In this document: piece by piece, positions 1 through 6,384 of the stretch
How the letters are laid out: every line of letters starts with the position of its first letter
Numbering within the stretch: the stretch's first letter is position 1
Assembly: GCA_030597865.1 (NCBI GenBank)
Contig: JAUVQZ010000153.1
Location: 1-6,860 of the forward strand
Source: Pseudomonadota bacterium
Lineage (GTDB): Bacteria; Desulfobacterota; Desulfobulbia; Desulfobulbales; SURF-16
Direction: 5' to 3'
Length of the DNA: 6,860 bases
Position numbers and translations under genes: made by a program
Notes under the pieces: generated by a model
Databases searched by the model: none
What the model was told of the DNA's origin: nothing
Seen by the model: only the letters and a program-made list of their open reading frames with translations

Positions 1-351
1 GCTGTTGAGATGGACGTCAATCACCTCATCCCACTCCCGGCGCTGCATCATGGGCAGCAGGGTGTCCCGGGTGATGCCGGCGTTATGGATAAAGGCAAAG
101 GGCGTCTCCTCGGCCAACAAGGGTTCCAGGGAGGCGGTGGCCTCCTCCTCGTTTGCCACATCAAAGGAGAGCAGGCGGCAGCTACGCCCCAGGGCCTCAA
201 TGTCTGCCTGGACCTGGGCCGCAGCCCCATGGGAGGAGTGATAGTTAAGCCAGATGTCATAACCACTGGCCGCCAGGCGGAGCGCAATGGCCGCGCCAAT
301 ACCACGACTGGCCCCGGTGATAAAGGCAATGGGGGGTGATCCGTTTGTCAT
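1..351 (-). CDS. fabG: 3-oxoacyl-ACP reductase, FabG-type SDR (N-terminal part, cut by window edge)
   Basis: The first 117 residues of a short-chain dehydrogenase/reductase; the rest (the catalytic Ser-Tyr-Lys) lies beyond base 1. The Rossmann dinucleotide-binding motif TGASRGIG is at residues 12-19, preceded by a hydrophobic beta strand (IAFI). The structural HNAG motif of classical SDRs is at about 89-92, followed by ITRDTLLPMM and WDEVIDVHLNS, which is very typical of FabG. The family uses NADPH to reduce a beta-ketoacyl-ACP to the 3-hydroxyacyl-ACP in the cytoplasm. Placed after ACP, KS and a chain-length-factor-like gene, it probably serves this pathway rather than housekeeping fatty acid synthesis, which is inference. 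The start at 351 is chosen because AAAGG stands 7 nt upstream and the SDR fold begins immediately; the frame is open further upstream (see 352-595). The catalytic residues cannot be checked here. Confidence 0.92.
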   Translation of the reverse strand, partial: MTNGSPPIAFITGASRGIGAAIALRLAASGYDIWLNYHSSHGAAAQVQADIEALGRSCRLLSFDVANEEEATASLEPLLAEETPFAFIHNAGITRDTLLPMMQRREWDEVIDVHLNS

Positions 352-363
352 AAGGTTACCTTT
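352..363 (-). promoter_or_regulatory. Ribosome binding site that fixes the fabG start
   Basis: On the minus strand AAAGG (359-363) lies 7 nt before the ATG at 349-351. This is good Shine-Dalgarno spacing. The in-frame upstream ATGs at 516, 513 and 546 have no comparable purine-rich element, so 351 is the better start. Confidence 0.6.
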
Positions 364-376
364 AATAATTGCTTTT

Positions 377-436
377 CGGAGTCTCGCAAGCTCGCTTACC
401 TCGGCCAGTGGGACGGCTCGGAGTCTGCGCTTACCT
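377..436. repeat. Split direct repeat in the spacer before fabG
   Basis: On the plus strand CGGAGTCT at 377-384 is followed by CGCTTACCT at 393-401. The same pair recurs as CGGAGTCT at 419-426 and CGCTTACCT at 428-436. The two copies differ only in the gap between the blocks (8 nt in the first, 1 nt in the second). The first copy also contains a CTCG-CAAG-CTCG arrangement. The identity (8+9 matching bases, same order) is more than I would expect by chance in 60 bp, but its function is unknown. Confidence 0.6.
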
Positions 437-595
437 GACCGTGCGACGATCTCTGCATTATGCCCAAAAATGTATCCCCGGAGGTAGGGGAAACGAAGTG
501 TAGTCCCAGGCATCATAACGAAACAAGGAGCTGGCAGGAACCACATGACTCACTGTCTTTGTCCGTGCCCCTTCTTGCACCTTGTACCTTGATGG

Positions 596-1402
596 TTACC
601 CCTGTCCTCCAACAGCGCCAAAGGCGCATCTTGCCGTGCCAAAGGGCGCCTCCACCTGCCAGCTCCCCTGCCCTTGTCCAGCCATAATGTCTTCCAGGGC
701 CTTGGTCACCGAGAAACAGTGGGCCAGGGTACCCGGAAGAAAGACAGACAAATCCACGGAGGCAGAAAAAATCTCATCATGGCGGAGCAGCAGATGGGAT
801 TCGTCATTATAGACCTCATCAATGACAATCTCGCCAAGGTCGATGCCACCAGTACCAGCAGCCAGTAACCAGGCCACGGCCCCCCTTTGCGGCAATCGCA
901 CCGCCCCTCCGGCCAGGCGGGCTGCTGCCTCATCAATAACCGGACAGGACTCCTCCACCCCAAGGACCAGGGCATAGGACAAAACCCCTGTGGCCAGGGC
1001 AGATTTCGCCTCAAGCAAAGCGGCCAGAAAGGGCCAGCTATTAAGGGTGATGGTCTGGGCCATGCCCTGGAGGTTTAAGAGGCGGGATACATAACCAGCA
1101 GCGGCATTATTCACCGAATGGGAAAAGAGGGTGGGCGAGACCTGACCCTTACCTTTGTCAAAGAGGCTATCCAAAAAATCAATATTGGTCTGCAGGGGGC
1201 CAGTGGTGGACCCCACATAGAGACCCACATCAGCCGGTTGACATTGGCCCATAATTCCGGACTGTTCCAGGGCGCCATGACCTGCCAGCACCGCCAGCTG
1301 GATAAAGGGATCGGCCCGGCGCAAACCACCCTGAAGATGGGGCGCCCCGCTAAAATCAATATCACTCACCATGGCCGAGGCCAGCACAGAGACATTAGCC
1401 AT
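596..1402 (-). CDS. Ketosynthase-like chain-length-factor protein, apparently non-catalytic
   Basis: A 268-residue protein resembling the N-terminal half of beta-ketoacyl synthases, of the short 'chain length factor' type found in polyene clusters. The family hallmark is visible as SPTLFSHSVNNAAAGY at residues 89-104, followed by the segment ITLNSWPFLAALLEAK (118-133). That segment aligns by eye with the nucleophile elbow of the neighbouring KS (TNACASG). Ser122 sits where the active-site Cys should be, and neither catalytic His motif of a full KS is present, so the protein is unlikely to condense by itself. In known KS-CLF pairs the inactive partner forms a heterodimer with the KS and shapes the product cavity; that role is inferred here. 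The ATG overlaps the 3' end of the KS gene by 8 nt and has a strong GGAGG 6 nt upstream, indicating translational coupling and equal expression. A degraded KS is the alternative, but the intact frame argues against it. Confidence 0.8.
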   Translation of the reverse strand: MANVSVLASAMVSDIDFSGAPHLQGGLRRADPFIQLAVLAGHGALEQSGIMGQCQPADVGLYVGSTTGPLQTNIDFLDSLFDKGKGQVSPTLFSHSVNNAAAGYVSRLLNLQGMAQTITLNSWPFLAALLEAKSALATGVLSYALVLGVEESCPVIDEAAARLAGGAVRLPQRGAVAWLLAAGTGGIDLGEIVIDEVYNDESHLLLRHDEIFSASVDLSVFLPGTLAHCFSVTKALEDIMAGQGQGSWQVEAPFGTARCAFGAVGGQG

Positions 1403-2636
1403 GGGCCGCCTCCAGAATCAGACAGCCGTTGCCGCCGCCAAAGGCCAGGGACTGGGAGATACCCACGGGCCCGGCAAGACCCACCTCTTCGCGCCCTGGC
1501 AAGGGCTGGTAGGCCAAGGCCGGATCAATATCAACGCAGCGCCCAGAGCCCTTTACCCGCCCCTGGCTGAGGGCGGACAGGGTAAAGATGGCCTCAAGAC
1601 CACCGGCTGCGCCCAGGGTATGGCCGGTGAGGGGCTTGGTGGAGATGAGCGGCACCAGGCGCTGGCCAAAGACCTCTGCCAGTGCCATGGTTTCGGCCAT
1701 ATCATTGGCAGAGGTGCCGGTGCCATGACCATTGATAAAGCTGATGTCATGGCTGGTCTTACCAGCTGCGGCCAGGGCCCTGGTGATGGCAATAACCATA
1801 CCCCGGCCTTGGGGATGGGGAGCCGTGGGATGATAGGCGTCTGAACCGGCGCCATAGCCCCGGACATAGCCATAAAGAGAGGCCCCGCGCCCACGGGCCT
1901 CATCCTCTTTTTCCAGGCAGAGGATCCCGGCCCCCTCCCCCAGGTTCAGACCTTTGCGGCTGACATCATAGGGCCGGCACGGCTCAGGATCGGTGAGCAT
2001 CAAGGAGGAAAAACCATTACAGGCAATGCGTGACATCCCATCAGCGCCACCGGCCAGGACCAGATCACAGCGATCCGTCTCCAACCAGCCCTTGGCCAGA
2101 CCAATGGCATCGGTACCAGAGGCACAGGCATTAGTCACCACGGCCACCGGCCCCTTCAGCCCCAACAGGGCCTGCACCGTGGAGCTGATATTGGCATGAA
2201 AATAAGCCAGCACCGGAGCCAGATCCGGTCGCTTACCCTGCCGCCAGGCAGCATAATAAGGCAGGGCGTCAAAACCACTGCCCACGGTGGTGCCAAGACA
2301 AAAGCCCACCCGTTTATCAGTAAGATCAGAGAGGGCCAGTCCAGCCTGGTCAAGGGCCTGGACCACCGCCTCCAGGGCCAAGAGGAGGGTGCGATGGACA
2401 TTGTCCCCATTGAGCCCCAGGCAATTAGTGGCCAAAATCCGGCGGGCCATGGGGCCCAAGGGATCCTGCCTGGCCATGAACACCGGAAAGGTCAACTGGC
2501 TGGCAAAGAGCCAGTCTGGTATGGGCGCACAGGCCGTGGGTCTGCCATCCAGCGTCTGTTCATGCTCGGCCAGATTAGCACCGGCGGCAGAGATACAGCC
2601 CATACCGGTGACTGCTATGGCAGGGGGAGCTGTCAT
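1395..2636 (-). CDS. fabF: Beta-ketoacyl-ACP synthase, FabF (KAS II) type
   Basis: A full-length 413-residue thiolase-fold condensing enzyme. It performs decarboxylative Claisen condensation of malonyl-ACP with an acyl-ACP in the cytoplasm. The Cys-His-His triad is intact: Cys171 in TNACASG, His304 in NGHGTGT and His339 in TKPLTGHTLGAAGG, close to the spacing in housekeeping FabF. The opening AIAVTGMGCISAAG and closing SLAFGGGNGCLILE are also classical. The usual N-A-H-G-T motif reads N-G-H-G-T, a small variation. Its ATG overlaps the ACP stop codon (ATGA at 2633-2636), and its own 3' end overlaps the chain-length-factor-like gene, so all three should be co-translated. The context makes it a pathway-specific KS acting with that partner and the adjacent ACP, not the primary FabF of the cell. 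Substrate and chain length cannot be deduced from the sequence. Confidence 0.93.
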   Translation of the reverse strand: MTAPPAIAVTGMGCISAAGANLAEHEQTLDGRPTACAPIPDWLFASQLTFPVFMARQDPLGPMARRILATNCLGLNGDNVHRTLLLALEAVVQALDQAGLALSDLTDKRVGFCLGTTVGSGFDALPYYAAWRQGKRPDLAPVLAYFHANISSTVQALLGLKGPVAVVTNACASGTDAIGLAKGWLETDRCDLVLAGGADGMSRIACNGFSSLMLTDPEPCRPYDVSRKGLNLGEGAGILCLEKEDEARGRGASLYGYVRGYGAGSDAYHPTAPHPQGRGMVIAITRALAAAGKTSHDISFINGHGTGTSANDMAETMALAEVFGQRLVPLISTKPLTGHTLGAAGGLEAIFTLSALSQGRVKGSGRCVDIDPALAYQPLPGREEVGLAGPVGISQSLAFGGGNGCLILEAAHG

Positions 2637-2890
2637 GCCTGCTGATGATCCTTGATATACTGGGCCAGGGTGTTGATATTGACAAAGGCATCCTTGCCCT
2701 CGTCCATGGTGGCGATCTTGACATCAAAATGTTTCTGGATCAACACCACCAGCTCAACGGCATCCAGGGAGTCAAGGCCGAGTCCCTCGCCAAAGAGCTG
2801 TGTATCGTCAGCAATATCCTCGGGTTTAACACCCTGAATCTTCAAATCGTTGACAAAAATCTCTTTAATCTTCTGTTTTAGTTCGTCCAT
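2633..2890 (-). CDS. Acyl carrier protein (phosphopantetheine-binding)
   Basis: An 85-residue acidic helical ACP. The phosphopantetheine attachment site is Ser41 in the motif GLGLDSLDAVELV (residues 36-48), preceded by ADDTQLFGEG as in type II ACPs. It must be activated by a 4'-phosphopantetheinyl transferase, which is not in the window, and then carries the growing acyl chain between the KS, reductase and acyltransferase. The length is normal for the family, though the sequence IFVNDLKIQGVKPEDI and the tail DEGKDAFVNINTLAQYI differ from housekeeping AcpP, suggesting a specialised carrier. The start at 2890 has AGGA 6 nt upstream. The gene begins the tightly coupled ACP-KS-CLF block, and its stop overlaps the KS start by 4 nt. 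Confidence 0.95.
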   Translation of the reverse strand: MDELKQKIKEIFVNDLKIQGVKPEDIADDTQLFGEGLGLDSLDAVELVVLIQKHFDVKIATMDEGKDAFVNINTLAQYIKDHQQA

Positions 2891-2971
2891 GGATATTCCT
2901 ATATAGAAATCAGAATGTGGGGAGTAAGAAGACTACAGTCAGACCCCTCGCCCCTCTCCCCTTTCTCCTCG
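2891..2971 (-). promoter_or_regulatory. 81-bp spacer before the ACP gene, with its ribosome binding site
   Basis: On the minus strand this carries AGGA (2897-2900) at 6 nt from the ACP start, inside an AT-rich CTATATAGGAATATCC. A TATATA hexamer could serve as a -10 box, but it lies almost on the ribosome site and I see no convincing -35. Next to the acyltransferase stop there is a G-rich purine stretch (GGAGAAAGGGGAGAGGGG). It separates the lipid-transfer genes from the ACP-KS-CLF block. Neither a hairpin terminator nor a clear promoter is visible, so read-through is likely. Confidence 0.4.
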
Positions 2972-3862
2972 TTATTGCTTCCAAAAATCGAAAAAATTAT
3001 ACCATTGATGGGGGTATTTTTTAAGATATTTCTCCAGGCAGCTGGCAAAACTCCGGGCACAGTCACGGGTCATGACAGCCCGTTCGTGCCGGGCCCGATA
3101 CTCGGGATGGAGAACATCCCAGATCTTCAACTCATAGCTCCGCCGCCCGGTTTTGGCGCTGAGCATGATCACCACCGGTGCCTGGGAGCAGGAGGCGAGC
3201 ACATAGGCGGAATCGGGCAGGCGCACCTCCTTACCAAAGAAATCAACCCTGGAAAAGGAGCCCTTGATATAACGATCCGCCATGATGGTCACCACCTCAC
3301 CACGGGCCAGGGCCGCTGCCGAATCCACCATGCCCCCAAAGGCCCCCTCAGCATCGATGATGGCAAAGGGCAGCTCATTCTGCCCCACATCAAAATACTG
3401 ATTGGCCGCTGCATTCTGGTCATACTGCATCAGGGCATGGACCGGTCTAGACAGTTTCCCCAGCTGGGCCAGGGCCGTCTGCCAATTACCAACATGGGCG
3501 GTGACCAGGACCACACCCCTGCCCCGGGCCAATAAGCCCTCCAAGACCTCATAGCCGTCCGTATTGCCGGCCATGACCGCCTTGCGGTTTACCCCCAGCA
3601 GGCCACGATCAACAAGGGTCTGACCAAAGGAGAGCAGGATATGGTAGCCGTCCATAAAGCGGCGCCAAGGGCCATGATCAGGAAAGCGGCGGCCCAGATA
3701 GGGCGCCATGCGGCCATGGATGGCGCGGCTACTAACGGCATAGACCAGGATAACCGGCACCAGGAGAACATAGCCACCAAGCTGACCTGCCACCAGCATG
3801 ACCAGGTAAAAAATGGCATGACCAAGGGCCTCCAGGCGCTGCCCAAGGGTACGCCCCCTCAT
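2972..3862 (-). CDS. Membrane-associated acyltransferase of the LpxL/HtrB (LPLAT) superfamily
   Basis: A 296-residue protein with the layout of lipid A late acyltransferases. It has an N-terminal hydrophobic segment (about residues 17-43, a membrane anchor), then the catalytic block TAHVGNWQTA around His123. The substrate-binding region VTIMADRYIKGSF is at 191-203, and the C-terminal YPHQWYNFFDFW ending is typical of the family. The family moves an acyl chain from acyl-ACP to a lipid or sugar acceptor at the inner membrane. With a dedicated ACP next door, the probable job is to transfer the chain made by the KS-CLF pair to a lipid head group; this is inference. Oddity: the H(X4)D/E catalytic motif reads H-V-G-N-W-Q, so Gln128 replaces the acidic residue. 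The start overlaps the glycosyltransferase stop by ATGA (3859-3862), with AGGG a few bases upstream. The acceptor is unknown; acylation of lipid A itself is a less likely alternative. Confidence 0.88.
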   Translation of the reverse strand: MRGRTLGQRLEALGHAIFYLVMLVAGQLGGYVLLVPVILVYAVSSRAIHGRMAPYLGRRFPDHGPWRRFMDGYHILLSFGQTLVDRGLLGVNRKAVMAGNTDGYEVLEGLLARGRGVVLVTAHVGNWQTALAQLGKLSRPVHALMQYDQNAAANQYFDVGQNELPFAIIDAEGAFGGMVDSAAALARGEVVTIMADRYIKGSFSRVDFFGKEVRLPDSAYVLASCSQAPVVIMLSAKTGRRSYELKIWDVLHPEYRARHERAVMTRDCARSFASCLEKYLKKYPHQWYNFFDFWKQ

Positions 3863-5028
3863 GCATCGCCCTGGGAACGCAGGCGGCGCAGGGCCTGAAA
3901 ATGGACGGCAGCCCCATACATGATGACACCACCGACCAGCCCCAGCAGCGGCCCCACAAGCAGGGAGCCGAGAAACCAGTCAAAGAGACGATAATGACCC
4001 TCCAGCAGCCATTTCTCCCAACTAAAATCAAGGAGCAGCTCCCCATGCCTCAGATAATAGCCTGCCTGAACACAGAGCACCGGCACCAGGGGCGGCATGC
4101 AAAAATTACTGGCTGCCACGGCGGCCACCTTGTTGATATGGAGGCGATGGGACACATAAATAATGGCCAGGGTATGACAGGCAATAAGGGGCAGGGCACC
4201 CATAAAGATACCGAGCCATACCCCCAGGGCAAGCCAAAAGGGCGAGCTATGCTCTTGACATAATTTTTTCAGGGCCTTCCATGGGTTGCCGATGATAAGC
4301 TTCTGACCGGCCACCTTAACCTCAGGACACATCTTGGGGCTGGGCAGCGGCAGCAGGCGGCGACAGACCAGACGGCCATGGAGCAGGCTGAGACGCAGGT
4401 TGTCCAGCCCCTTGTGAAAATGGCTGACCCGCTCATCTGCCGGCGGATAATGGACCGAGACATCCACCGAGGTCAGGGTGACACCGGCCCATCTTGCCCG
4501 CACCAACACCTCAATCTCAAAATCATAGCGCCTGCGTGACCAGGTGAAAAACTGCAACACCTCCACCGGATAGAGACGCAGACCACTCTGGGTATCGGGA
4601 AGATCAGCGCCACACTCAAGGCGCACCCAGAAATTGGAAAAACGCCGGCCAAAATGACTGGCAGCAGGCACGGTGTCCTGCACCATCTGCCGGGCCCCGA
4701 TAACAACACAGGGCCCCTCTGCCTCGGCCTTTGCCAGCAGCAACAAGAGATCGGCCGGATCATGCTGGCCATCGGCATCAATGGTGATGATGGCCTCAAA
4801 GTCATGGTCAGCGGCAAACTCAGCCCCGGCCAGGATGGCCGCCCCCTTCCCTCGGTTATCATCAAACCTGAGGGTGTGGCAGTGCAGGTGGCCAAGGGCC
4901 TGCAGGCCCTCGTCCGTGGAGCCATCATCCACCACCAGCAGCGGCAGGCCAGTGGCCAAGACCTTTTCTGCCACCCGGGCCACGCTGGCCCCATGGTTAT
5001 AGAGGGGGATTACCACTAATGTTTTCAT
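3859..5028 (-). CDS. Family 2 glycosyltransferase fused to a DUF2062 membrane domain
   Basis: A 389-residue two-domain protein. Residues 1 to about 225 are a GT-A fold, GT2 type: TLVVIPLYNHGASV at the N-terminus, VVDDGSTD at 32-39 for the nucleotide, DADGQHD at 84-90 with the metal-binding D-x-D, and DTQSGLRLYP at 145-154. This resembles dolichol-phosphate-mannose/undecaprenyl-type glycosyltransferases. Residues from about 255 to 375 match DUF2062: SSPFWLALGVWLGIFMGALP, a conserved HT, ASNFCMPPLVP, and a hydrophobic helix near 351-374, implying membrane association. The active site should face the cytoplasm and use a nucleotide-sugar donor; the acceptor may be a lipid. It sits between the radical SAM gene (9-nt gap, GGGG 5 nt before ATG) and the acyltransferase (4-nt overlap), so sugar and acyl transfer are probably consecutive steps on one lipid. 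The fused pair is known in other lipid clusters; the exact sugar is not predictable. Confidence 0.9.
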   Translation of the reverse strand: MKTLVVIPLYNHGASVARVAEKVLATGLPLLVVDDGSTDEGLQALGHLHCHTLRFDDNRGKGAAILAGAEFAADHDFEAIITIDADGQHDPADLLLLLAKAEAEGPCVVIGARQMVQDTVPAASHFGRRFSNFWVRLECGADLPDTQSGLRLYPVEVLQFFTWSRRRYDFEIEVLVRARWAGVTLTSVDVSVHYPPADERVSHFHKGLDNLRLSLLHGRLVCRRLLPLPSPKMCPEVKVAGQKLIIGNPWKALKKLCQEHSSPFWLALGVWLGIFMGALPLIACHTLAIIYVSHRLHINKVAAVAASNFCMPPLVPVLCVQAGYYLRHGELLLDFSWEKWLLEGHYRLFDWFLGSLLVGPLLGLVGGVIMYGAAVHFQALRRLRSQGDA

Positions 5029-5037
5029 ATGGGCCCC

Positions 5038-6384
5038 TTACCTTGCATTGCGGCCTGTCTTTGGAACCAACAGGTCCCACAGCGGCCCGTCATGGCCCAT
5101 GCTGTGCAGCATACGAACCCGGGCCTCTGCCTCTTCGCAGGGATAGATCCACTCCACACGCTTGGCAAAGGCGATCCGCAGGGCCCCATCAATATCCTGC
5201 CGGTCCACCTGGGGAGAGTAATAAAAAACCGGTTCAACCAGGCTGTCCTGGGCTGTAACCAGCCCATCATCGATGGCCCGCTGGTGGATGCCGGTCCCAG
5301 GCAGGATCCGGATACCGGTGAAGGCAAAGATCACGGAACCGGGTAACTGGTCAAGATTTTCGAGGCCTTCTGCCAGGGTAGCCGAGGTCTCATCCGGACC
5401 GCCGAACATGATAAAATGGGCACAGGACAACCCCTCCGCCACCACCAGACGATTGGCCTCCACGGCCTCGGCAAAGGTAAAGCCCTTATTGAGGCTGGCC
5501 AGGGTGGTATCAGTGGCGGCATCCGTGCCCATTTCCAAGGCCGTGAGTCCTGCCTTCTTTAACAGGCGCAGATCCACGGCCTTGATATTCTGGGGCCGAA
5601 AATAGGCACAGAATGGCGTGGTATTGCCCTTTTTAATCAGGGCCTCGGCCACCAGCCGGAAATGACCAACGCCATCATTAAAGACACTATCGGTAAAAAA
5701 GATGTAACGGGCCCCATGCTCCCGGGTGAGACGATCAACGTCATCCGCCACCTCATCCGGGTCACGGGTGCGCAGGCGCTTGCCCTCAATGGTGGGATAC
5801 GAGCAATAGCTGCATTTCATCGGACACCCGCGCTTGGTCTGGATATTGAGCATACCGCCATGCCTGGTGTAAAAATCACAGGCCTGCTGTTCATAGCGTG
5901 GTTTAGGCCATGTAAGCTCATCCTGGCCACCATAGAAGAGACGCTGACCAGGGGGCCGTCCTTTGTCAAGTTCCGTGGCCAGCCAACTCAAGACCTTCTC
6001 ACCCTCCCCCACCACCCCATAATCAGCGGCAAAGATATCGAGCAGGGTGGGGGGCATAATGGAAAAACCTGGGCCGCCCAGGACAAGGGGCGCCCTGCTC
6101 AACTCCCTGATCAGCTCGATACATGGGCTGATATCAGCCAACAACCCCTGGGGATTATTACTGTCCACCGTATCCAGATTACGGATGGAGACCCCCACCA
6201 GGTCGAAGCTCTTGCCAGTGAGAAGCTGCCGCAATCCAACAAGCCCACCATGGGTGAGCATGTCAAAATGACGCGCCCCATGGCCAGCATCCTCCAGGGC
6301 CCCAAGGAGATGGGCCACCCCCAAGGGGTAGACAGGATAGGGAACCGCCACTTGATTGGCGGATATGAGGAGGCAGGAGGACAT
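5038..6384 (-). CDS. Cobalamin-binding-type radical SAM protein, lipid-biosynthesis cassette type (rSAM1)
   Basis: A 448-residue protein. Residues 1 to about 140 form a B12-binding-like Rossmann domain: CLLISANQV, PYPVYPLGVAHLLGALEDAG, DLVGVSIRN at 61-69 and LVLGGPGFS at 100-108. The radical SAM domain follows, with its [4Fe-4S] cluster Cys187, Cys191 and Cys194 in the CxxxCxxC motif KRGCPMKCSYCSYP, then YIFFTDSVFND, LEMGTDAATD and a TGIRILPGTGI segment at 356-366. Such enzymes cleave S-adenosylmethionine to a 5'-deoxyadenosyl radical, and many use cobalamin for methylation or ring chemistry. The canonical D-x-H-x-x-G cobalamin-ligand motif is not clean; the nearest is DMLTHGG at 41-47. The architecture and the ACP/KS/acyltransferase neighbours match the radical SAM/B12 family I recall from ladderane-type lipid cassettes. 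No Shine-Dalgarno is seen before ATG 6384, but the first beta strand needs this start. Oxygen sensitivity implies an anaerobe. Confidence 0.88.
   Translation of the reverse strand: MSSCLLISANQVAVPYPVYPLGVAHLLGALEDAGHGARHFDMLTHGGLVGLRQLLTGKSFDLVGVSIRNLDTVDSNNPQGLLADISPCIELIRELSRAPLVLGGPGFSIMPPTLLDIFAADYGVVGEGEKVLSWLATELDKGRPPGQRLFYGGQDELTWPKPRYEQQACDFYTRHGGMLNIQTKRGCPMKCSYCSYPTIEGKRLRTRDPDEVADDVDRLTREHGARYIFFTDSVFNDGVGHFRLVAEALIKKGNTTPFCAYFRPQNIKAVDLRLLKKAGLTALEMGTDAATDTTLASLNKGFTFAEAVEANRLVVAEGLSCAHFIMFGGPDETSATLAEGLENLDQLPGSVIFAFTGIRILPGTGIHQRAIDDGLVTAQDSLVEPVFYYSPQVDRQDIDGALRIAFAKRVEWIYPCEEAEARVRMLHSMGHDGPLWDLLVPKTGRNAR

Larger units (their letters stand above)
352..595 (-). other. 244-bp spacer with an open frame running into fabG
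   Basis: The largest gap between genes in the window. On the minus strand the fabG frame stays open upstream to a TGA at 550-552, with ATGs at 546, 516 and 513. Starting at 516 gives 55 extra residues before the fabG Met, including LRFPYLRGYIFGHNAEIVAR and then an Arg/Lys-rich stretch (SGKRRLRAVPLAEVSELARL). It does not look like an SDR extension, and I recognise no family. It could be a small separate protein, a relic of a mobile or dispersed repeat, or chance. The part nearest the chain-length-factor gene (about 517-595) shows a short AAGGT(A/G)CAAG-like tandem after the stop codon, with no clear hairpin-plus-T terminator and no convincing promoter. Confidence 0.4.

Noticed and set aside
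352..546. An extended fabG start at 516 or 546
   Set aside because: FabG proteins begin just before the Rossmann strand, and AAAGG is well placed for the ATG at 351; the extension has no SDR character. The open frame is kept only as a finding.
596..1402. The short ketosynthase-like gene as a truncated pseudogene
   Set aside because: It has an intact frame, a strong ribosome site, the conserved FSHSVNNAAAG segment and a length matching known chain-length-factor proteins.
2196..2645. A 149-codon plus-strand open frame antisense to the ketosynthase
   Set aside because: The minus-strand KS is full length with its catalytic triad; the plus-strand peptide has no family features.
2931..2940. GACTACAGTC inverted repeat as a terminator after the acyltransferase
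   Set aside because: The loop would be only 2 nt with a 4-bp stem, and no T-tract follows on the minus strand.
2915..3535. A 206-codon plus-strand open frame antisense to the acyltransferase
   Set aside because: The opposite strand carries the conserved LPLAT blocks; this frame is His/Gly/Pro-rich shadow sequence.
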